A stretch of 64,000 bases of DNA from an uncultured Capnocytophaga sp. (GTDB lineage Bacteria > Bacteroidota > Bacteroidia > Flavobacteriales > Flavobacteriaceae): assembly GCF_937936315.1 (NCBI RefSeq), contig NZ_CALGWU010000024.1, positions 62,001 to 126,000 of the forward strand, read 5' to 3'. Shown here one piece after another: positions 58,793 through 64,000 of the stretch. Numbering within the stretch: position 1 is the first letter of the stretch; each line of letters starts with the position of its first letter. The notes under the pieces are model-generated. The model searched no databases. It had not been told where the DNA came from and worked only from the letters and a program-made list of their open reading frames with translations. The position numbers were made by a program, and so were the translations under genes.

Positions 58793-58800
58793 TACCTTTG
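58793..58800 (+). promoter_or_regulatory. Bacteroidota -7 box (TACCTTTG) of a toxin-antitoxin operon
   Basis: TACCTTTG lies 17 bases before the antitoxin ATG. A TTG at 58774-58776 is 16 bases upstream, a little close. Confidence 0.6.
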
Positions 58801-58817
58801 CAAAAAATATCAGGATT

Positions 58818-59069
58818 ATGAGTGTAGCAGTTTTATTACAGGAACCTGAAGTTCTAACGGACAAAAAAGGAAATTCTTTTAGGTTAATTCCAGAAGAAGA
58901 ATACAACTATATGCTAAATGTTATTAGTATGTATGAAGAAGATGACCTAACAGAAGAAGACCTTAGAAAAATAGCTATTTCAAAAGAGCAATCTAAGTTA
59001 GGAATGACTTCTAAAAGTGAAGATGTTTTTAAAAGAATTCAAGAAAAAAGAGATAGAAAATGGAAGTAA
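58818..59069 (+). CDS. Antitoxin of a RelE/ParE-type pair
   Basis: 83 residues. The N-terminal strand-helix part (VLTDKKGNSFRLIPEEEYNY) recalls Phd/prevent-host-death-like antitoxins; the acidic and then basic C-terminal helices would wrap the toxin. The gene overlaps the toxin by ten bases, typical for type II systems. Confidence 0.75.
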   Translation: MSVAVLLQEPEVLTDKKGNSFRLIPEEEYNYMLNVISMYEEDDLTEEDLRKIAISKEQSKLGMTSKSEDVFKRIQEKRDRKWK

Positions 59070-59356
59070 CTTGGACTGCAGAAGCAGAAAATAGTTTATC
59101 GGAGATTCTTGAATTTTGGGATATACACAATGACTCTCCTACTTATTCAGATAAAATATTGGCTGAAGTAAAAAAAGTATTACACGACATTGCAAATAAT
59201 CCTTATTTTCTAGGGAGATATAACCAAAAATTGGATCTATATACAAGAACCATTTTAAAGGGTAGATTCATTATATACTTTTTCCCAAAGGATGAAAACA
59301 TTATAGAAATCCATCACTTTAGAAGTTCCAAACAACGACCATTAGAAGAAATCTAA
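59060..59356 (+). CDS. RelE/ParE-family toxin
   Basis: 98 residues. VTWTAEAENSLSEILEFWDI is the two-helix start, followed by the beta-sheet with YTRTILKGRFIIYFFPKDEN and IIEIHHFRSSKQRP, the ParE/RelE end with Arg residues. It either poisons gyrase (ParE) or cuts mRNA (RelE); not resolved. A terminator follows 22 bases after the stop. Confidence 0.88.
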   Translation: MEVTWTAEAENSLSEILEFWDIHNDSPTYSDKILAEVKKVLHDIANNPYFLGRYNQKLDLYTRTILKGRFIIYFFPKDENIIEIHHFRSSKQRPLEEI

Positions 59357-59378
59357 TTTTAGTTTTTAAAATATACAT

Positions 59379-59413
59379 AAAAACGGAGCCGCAATCCTGC
59401 GGCTCCGTTTTTT
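59379..59413. terminator. Bidirectional terminator between the toxin and the lipoprotein gene
   Basis: AAAAACGGAGCCGCA (59379-59393) pairs perfectly with TGCGGCTCCGTTTTT (59398-59412) around ATCC; both strands end in a T run, serving the genes converging from both sides. Confidence 0.92.
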
Positions 59414-59428
59414 ATTTGATGAATTAGA

Positions 59429-60817
59429 TTATTGTTCAAGCTCTTTGATTTCTTTGAATTTACTTTTCCAGTTTGGTAGTGCTTCATAGTCAGCCTTTTT
59501 CCCTTTAGGTACATAAAGCACTGCATCAGCATTGATACCATTGAAAGTGTTAGCTTGTACTGCAGGAGGAGTTGTAGCTAGCACAGTTACTTTTGCCAAA
59601 TTTTTGCAGTTCATAAATGCCATAACTCCTATAGAAGTTAAGGTTTCAGGTAGGATAGCTTCTTTAATAGAAGATAAAGCAAAGGCCATTTTTTCTATTA
59701 CTTGTATTTTTGCACCAGTAATAGAAGCGAGTTTTTTGGTTGATTGAAATGCACTTCTTTCTATTTTAGTTACGTTGTTAAAATCAACAGAGGTAATACC
59801 ATCATTGCCAGAAAAAGCACTTGCTCCTACACTTGTTCCTGTAGCAGGCATTTTGATAGCTCCTTTAGCAGTAGCTCCTGCTTTGAGGGTTACTACACCG
59901 TCATTACTTACTTCAAAAATTTCTTCTTTAGCTTTTACTGTTACAGCGATAGCTATAGTTTTGTTTTGACTATCTTTTAGGGTGATAGTAGCCGTACCAG
60001 CAGCTAATCCTTTGATGAAGATAGCTTTATGAGGAGTATCTAAGTGATTGATACGAGTGCCGTCTTTTACTTCGGCTGTAGCTATAGTAGCTGCTGAAGA
60101 AGTAACAGTATAATCAGGGTTTCCGGTGTTGATACGGATTTCAGTAGTAGCCTCAGCTTCTACTTCGGTGTCAGTTTTAGCTACTGTCAGTTCAGCAGCG
60201 CTAACAATTACTTTGAAAGTAGTAGTTTGGCTGTCTGTATTATCCTTTACAATTACTTGTGCAGTACCTACAGTAAGGGCTTTTATGCGTAGGTTTTCAC
60301 CCTCAGGGTTACCGGCTACTATGCGCTCTTCTACTGTAACGGTAACGCTACCTGCCGGAGTGATAGTAAAAGAAAGACGTGCGCCTTTGTCTTTTGCATT
60401 TAAGATTCTATTTACTTTATCTTCTCCGTTTATAAGAGTAACTTCCTGATTTTCTACAGAAAGTCTTTCACTAGGGTCAATGTTACTTTCTATAGTTACT
60501 GCTATGGTAGCTTTTTGTCCTTTAACATCAGCTACTGTTAAGGTAGTTTGTCCTTCAGCTATTGCTGTGATTTTCACGTTGTTTTGCTCAATTGCTGCTG
60601 TGGCAATGTTTTTATCGGCGCTCTCTACCTTATAACCGCCATTGCCCGCTGTGATGCGCACGATAGCGCTTTCAGTTTGCTTTACGGTTACTGCCGATTT
60701 CTCTAAGGTAAGTCGCTGAGGGGCTTGTTCGCCACCATTGTTGTCATCTTTTTTACAAGCTGTAAAAAGAAGGGCTATCAAGGCAAGCCCTAAGGTTAAA
60801 AATCTGAGGTTTTTCAT
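59429..60817 (-). CDS. Surface lipoprotein with Ig-like repeats and BspA-type leucine-rich repeats
   Basis: 462 residues with lipobox ALLFTAC (cysteine about residue 21). Three to four Ig-like (BIG2-type) repeats follow (residues about 35-305; NGGYKVESADKNIATAAIEQ, then VKITAIAEGQTTLTVAD). The C-terminal part has BspA/LRR_5 repeats (GASAFSGNDGITSVDFNNVT, then IERSAFQST, MAFALSSIKEAILPETLTSI). BspA-type LRRs are adhesins in oral Bacteroidota and spirochaetes, so adhesion to host or other bacteria is likely but inferred. It ends at the strong bidirectional terminator. Confidence 0.85.
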   Translation of the reverse strand: MKNLRFLTLGLALIALLFTACKKDDNNGGEQAPQRLTLEKSAVTVKQTESAIVRITAGNGGYKVESADKNIATAAIEQNNVKITAIAEGQTTLTVADVKGQKATIAVTIESNIDPSERLSVENQEVTLINGEDKVNRILNAKDKGARLSFTITPAGSVTVTVEERIVAGNPEGENLRIKALTVGTAQVIVKDNTDSQTTTFKVIVSAAELTVAKTDTEVEAEATTEIRINTGNPDYTVTSSAATIATAEVKDGTRINHLDTPHKAIFIKGLAAGTATITLKDSQNKTIAIAVTVKAKEEIFEVSNDGVVTLKAGATAKGAIKMPATGTSVGASAFSGNDGITSVDFNNVTKIERSAFQSTKKLASITGAKIQVIEKMAFALSSIKEAILPETLTSIGVMAFMNCKNLAKVTVLATTPPAVQANTFNGINADAVLYVPKGKKADYEALPNWKSKFKEIKELEQ

Positions 60818-60872
60818 AAAAAATATATATAAAATTAAAATTAGACTCTATGGGTTAGTTTTTTGTCAATTA

Positions 60873-61781
60873 TCAATTGTAATAGGGCACTACTATTTTT
60901 AGGGTTTTACCGCGCAAAACTACTTCTTGGGTAGCGGTACGCACTTCTTCTACATAAAATTTAAGGTTTTCGCGAGTAGCTACTCCTCCTAACTTCTTGT
61001 ATTCGATAAGCAAATTGATATAAGTGCCCGCTACCGGATGCTCAATAGGCGGAATTTTGTAATACCAATTGTTAAGCGCATTGACATTAGCGCGCCCCGA
61101 AAAGAAAGTGCCTGTGGTAGGGTCTTTAACAATACGTGCTGGGTTAATAGCTTGGCTAAGTGAGCGACTGGTGTTCTGGTATACGCCCAACTGATTGAGA
61201 AAGCCTTTTTCATCTATACAACGCACTTTCACTTTCAGCTCTTTTGGGGCGAGTCCTGCCGAGGTAGCGGTGAGGGTGGCTACCCCTTCGGCTTTGCCTC
61301 TTATCTCTACAATTCCATTACTACCATTCCAAGTAACTTTCATCACCTCATCGGGGTCGGTAGTGGTGAGGCTCACAATATCGCCGCCTCCTAAGCGTAT
61401 GGTTTTATTGATATCGGTAGGGGCAAGGGTTACTTCATCAGCTGAAAAACTGAGTTCGTTAGGACGGACGCTAATCTCCAAGCGCGCGGTTTGGTCGTGT
61501 GAATGAATGATTGCATAAGTAGTTCCTTGTTCTTGAAAACTCTTTATCTTCAGGGTATCCTGACTGATAGAAGCACTTGCCAAACGACTGTTAGCAACAT
61601 TCACTGTGTACTTGTGGTTGCCCCCTGAGAGCAATATATCGTGCTGACTTTGGGGGTAGAGTGTGAGCTGAGTGAGCGAGCTGTTCTCGGTGCCTATTTT
61701 GATAGGCTCGGAGGTATCTGTTTTGTCTTCGCAGGCGCATAGCACTATGGCAAAGAGACATAAAAGTATATTTTTTGTCAT
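60873..61781 (-). CDS. Lipoprotein with Ig-like domains
   Basis: 302 residues with lipobox AIVLCAC (cysteine about 17). Residues about 30-195 resemble two Ig-like domains (GGNHKYTVNVANSRLASASI; GGGDIVSLTTTDPDEVMKVT), the same form as in the downstream BspA-like gene. The C-terminal 100 residues (YYKIPPIEHPVAGTYINLLI) are of unknown fold. The start overlaps the upstream gene's stop by four bases. Confidence 0.78.
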   Translation of the reverse strand: MTKNILLCLFAIVLCACEDKTDTSEPIKIGTENSSLTQLTLYPQSQHDILLSGGNHKYTVNVANSRLASASISQDTLKIKSFQEQGTTYAIIHSHDQTARLEISVRPNELSFSADEVTLAPTDINKTIRLGGGDIVSLTTTDPDEVMKVTWNGSNGIVEIRGKAEGVATLTATSAGLAPKELKVKVRCIDEKGFLNQLGVYQNTSRSLSQAINPARIVKDPTTGTFFSGRANVNALNNWYYKIPPIEHPVAGTYINLLIEYKKLGGVATRENLKFYVEEVRTATQEVVLRGKTLKIVVPYYN

Positions 61782-62896
61782 AACTGGTAACGTTCAGCGA
61801 TTTGTTGTGTGATATTTTTAAGTGACCCTACAATTTCGGCAGGGGCTAACAATCGGGATTTATTCCAAAGTCCGGTGCCTGCTACGAGTTGGTTTTGGAG
61901 GGCTTTTACTTCGTCGTAAGTGAAATAAAGACTGCCATCGGGTTTGCGAGTGAATTGCAATGCGTATAGGAATCCATAGCCTTGCGACAAGTATTTGAAA
62001 GCCTGCTTAGGCGATTCGCTGTAATTGGCAAGGGTATTTGCCCCCGTAAGGGTATGAATGGTGCGAATAGCCATCACTTTGGAAAGTTCTTTGCGAATGA
62101 TGTACATTTGTTCATATAAGGCTTCATAGCGATAGCGCCCTAACTCTATGCGTCCTTGTACAAAAGCATTGCGAATTTTGCGTTCGGCGCCTGCCAAAGC
62201 AGCTACTCCATCGGATTGGGTGAGCGATTGCAGATGCAGGAAGTAGCCATAAGCCAAATCCCAATGATGTTCGAGTTGGGTGTAGTTCTCACCAGCGGGC
62301 AAGACTACGTTTTGGTGTTCACGGCGCAGGGTAGCATCGGAGAAAAAACGCTCATCCAAGTGGTACAAGAGGATTTTATCTAAATAGAGAGCTCCGTTTA
62401 TAGTGTATATGAACACTTGTGCAGGCGCAATGCCTTTTTCGTCTACATACACGCGATCGGCATCGCCTATTCTACGACCTGCATCACCAGAAACGCCTTG
62501 CTGGGCTTCGCGCAGCGGAATGCTTTTGGCTACGAGAAAGAGATTTTTCACATCTTCTCTCACTTGGGCAGTAGCAGCCAAAGGTGAGGAGGCTACTTCG
62601 TCAGCGGGTTTTACGTAGGAAGTCCCCTCGTTGTAGTAACGCAGAATTTCGTCGTAAGTAAAATTAGAAATAGCACCGTTGAGCAAACGCCTTTCGATAA
62701 TCTCCAAAGGCTCGCGCAACAAGCTCACGCTGTGTTCATCAACGCTTGACTGCCCATTGCGGCTGAAAGTGTAGGGGATATCGGCTTGCGGACGCAAGAT
62801 ATTAGCAGTTTCCACAGTCTCACCTTCGCCTTTTTGGCAAGCTATGGCAATCAACAGCAGTGAAAAATATGATAGTATGTATTTCATTTTCATCAT
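61778..62896 (-). CDS. DUF4856 (imelysin-like) lipoprotein
   Basis: 372 residues with lipobox LLIAIAC. The mature part opens IPYTFSRNGQSSVDEHSVSL and continues with helices around VYIIRKELSKVMAIRTIHTL-type segments, matching DUF4856, which belongs to the imelysin superfamily of iron-linked surface proteins. It is helical throughout. It may bind a metal or haem; inference. It lies one base from the gene upstream and overlaps the one downstream, so it is in the middle of an operon. Confidence 0.75.
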   Translation of the reverse strand: MMKMKYILSYFSLLLIAIACQKGEGETVETANILRPQADIPYTFSRNGQSSVDEHSVSLLREPLEIIERRLLNGAISNFTYDEILRYYNEGTSYVKPADEVASSPLAATAQVREDVKNLFLVAKSIPLREAQQGVSGDAGRRIGDADRVYVDEKGIAPAQVFIYTINGALYLDKILLYHLDERFFSDATLRREHQNVVLPAGENYTQLEHHWDLAYGYFLHLQSLTQSDGVAALAGAERKIRNAFVQGRIELGRYRYEALYEQMYIIRKELSKVMAIRTIHTLTGANTLANYSESPKQAFKYLSQGYGFLYALQFTRKPDGSLYFTYDEVKALQNQLVAGTGLWNKSRLLAPAEIVGSLKNITQQIAERYQL

Positions 62897-62897
62897 C

Positions 62898-63440
62898 TTA
62901 AGGCAATACTATATATTCGCAATAAGGGGTTATATTATCGGTACCATCGGTGTTTTGGGCGGCGATGTACTGTAAGGTAGGCACATTCACCACTCCTTGG
63001 GTATCTACCGCAGTGAGCTGGGCACTCACGCGCGATTCTCTTTCTCCCCCTCCATACACACCGAGATACAGCGGATACCCTGAAGGGAGGGTAAAGGTAA
63101 GCGTTTGTGCCGTAGTGGTGGCACTGAGTACCACGCGCTCTTTATTGGCATTTACATAACACACATAATAGCGTGGGTCACGAACATTGCCTTCTCCTCG
63201 CTGACATTGATAAGTGAGGGTTACCGTATACTCACGTGCTTCTTGGGGGGCATCAATACTTGGGTATACAAAATGTTCGATATCACATTGTTTATGCACA
63301 AGGTCTTCGTAGTTAATCATAGGTTTTTCTATTCCTTTGAAAGGAAATAGCTTTTGGTAATCCTCTGGAGTAGGATCTTCTTCTTTGCTATTGCAGGCTA
63401 TGAGCAGCAAAAGCGCAATGATACTGTTTATATATTTCAT
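62898..63440 (-). CDS. Lipoprotein of unknown function
   Basis: 180 residues from MKYINSIIALLLLIAC; an in-frame start 19 codons upstream would overlap the previous gene and spoil the lipobox. The mature part is beta-rich (REYTVTLTYQCQRGEGNV, YVCYVNANKERVVLSATTTA). No family recognised. It is in the same operon as the DUF4856 gene. Confidence 0.7.
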   Translation of the reverse strand: MKYINSIIALLLLIACNSKEEDPTPEDYQKLFPFKGIEKPMINYEDLVHKQCDIEHFVYPSIDAPQEAREYTVTLTYQCQRGEGNVRDPRYYVCYVNANKERVVLSATTTAQTLTFTLPSGYPLYLGVYGGGERESRVSAQLTAVDTQGVVNVPTLQYIAAQNTDGTDNITPYCEYIVLP

Positions 63441-63444
63441 TTTA

Positions 63445-64000
63445 TCAATTTTCAAATATTTCAGCAGTGTAGCCAGTGGCAATTCCTTTGCTATCACGAT
63501 GATGGGCTACAAAGCGGTTGCCTTCTCTTACAAAGTCGTAGAATATAATCGACTTGTTGTAGCGCAAGCCTGCTCTAAAGGTGAGTCCGCTTTCAGTGCC
63601 TACATAGCCTGAGCCTATAAACTGACTTTTATACCTGCCTGTGGAGGGGTCTTCCTGCGGATTAGTACGGTATTCAAATACGTAATACCTATTGGCAACA
63701 AATCCCTCTAAGAAAGGCGTGTTAAGCCCAAAATTATTGCCTTTTAGGTATACATCACTTTGGTAGTAGATTTTACTACCCCGCTTGATAACTATTTGAG
63801 GGTTTTGCATCTGCTCGAAAAAGAGTCGGTTGTTATAGGCTTTTTGTAAGAACTGTTGTTGATCTCTGGCTGTTTTGAGTTTTTCAAACACAATGTACTC
63901 GCGGGCAGGGTCGGCATACGAGGCTGTTTTGAAGACCATATTCTGCAAGGTGTCTTTACCTACATACAGCCAATCGGCAGCCGCGCGAAAGCGGTTGTTT
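63445..64000 (-). CDS. Large beta-rich outer-membrane-associated protein, C-terminal part (start beyond the window)
   Basis: The frame stays open to the window end, so this is a partial gene of at least 185 codons. It reads NNRFRAAADWLYVGKDTLQN at the edge, then ASYADPAREYIVFEKLKTAR and QNPQIVIKRGSKIYYQSDVY, and closes ATGYTAEIFEN. The many Tyr/Phe strands suggest a beta-barrel or beta-sandwich surface protein. It leads the lipoprotein operon; its family is not recognised. Confidence 0.65.
   Translation of the reverse strand, partial: NNRFRAAADWLYVGKDTLQNMVFKTASYADPAREYIVFEKLKTARDQQQFLQKAYNNRLFFEQMQNPQIVIKRGSKIYYQSDVYLKGNNFGLNTPFLEGFVANRYYVFEYRTNPQEDPSTGRYKSQFIGSGYVGTESGLTFRAGLRYNKSIIFYDFVREGNRFVAHHRDSKGIATGYTAEIFEN

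Overview
The window looks like the chromosome of a member of Flavobacteriia (Bacteroidota), plausibly a Capnocytophaga-type host-associated species; the genus is an inference. The grounds are the Bacteroidota promoter signature (TTTG or TTG, 19-20 bases, then TAnnTTTG) found repeatedly ahead of genes, weak Shine-Dalgarno signals, many short signal peptides and lipoboxes, and flavobacterial gene types (mutY-ssb-gldE order, DUF2723, DUF4837, DUF5117-type metalloprotease). No tRNA, rRNA, CRISPR array, transposase or integrase was recognised.

Layout. 1-0.6 kb: end of rpmI and all of rplT. 0.8-4 kb: small secreted and lipoprotein genes, including a tandem outer-membrane pair. 4.1-13.3 kb: envelope glycan genes (DUF2723 glycosyltransferase-like membrane protein, LTA-synthase-like sulfatase-fold enzyme, GT4, GT2, O-antigen ligase-like). 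13.4-15 kb: SDR and transaldolase-like aldolase. 15-18.8 kb: a run of small cytosolic proteins of immunity-protein type (two SUKH/SMI1-like, a colicin-immunity-like one), a DNA alkylation-repeat protein and a broken GNAT gene. 18.8-25.8 kb: YafQ-type toxin-antitoxin pair, menB, HAD protein, LutA-like Fe-S protein, zinc metalloprotease and Bcr/CflA-type MFS exporter. 25.9-29.6 kb: four tandem paralogous lipoproteins, a broken HExxH lipoprotein gene and a P-loop kinase-like gene. 30-34.7 kb: candidate small RNA, accD, a decayed toxin-antitoxin locus, mvaD, DUF488 and a ClC channel. 34.8-37.8 kb: an AAA ATPase-RloB-DUF2262 operon of defence type followed by a RhuM remnant. 37.8-43.8 kb: dnaG, DUF4837 lipoprotein, ankyrin protein, tatA, ybjQ-like gene and mutY.

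43.8-56.5 kb is the most unusual part: about 12.7 kb of AT-rich accessory DNA lying between mutY and ssb, genes usually neighbours in flavobacteria. The last bases of mutY occur three times: at mutY itself, at 48.7 kb (63 of 67 bases equal) and just before ssb at 56.55 kb (about 35 bases). Between the first two copies is an array of broken or headless toxin tips, one an ADP-ribosyltransferase, each followed by a probable immunity gene. Between the second and third are a 65-bp tandem repeat, four copies of a palindromic interspersed repeat, and paired secreted or lipoprotein genes showing gene conversion. The reading is a hot spot that collects toxin/immunity cassettes.

56.6-64 kb returns to conserved genes (ssb, gldE, MerR regulator), a second complete toxin-antitoxin pair, and then a leftward run of surface lipoproteins with Ig-like and BspA-type leucine-rich repeats and a DUF4856/imelysin-like protein, cut by the window end.
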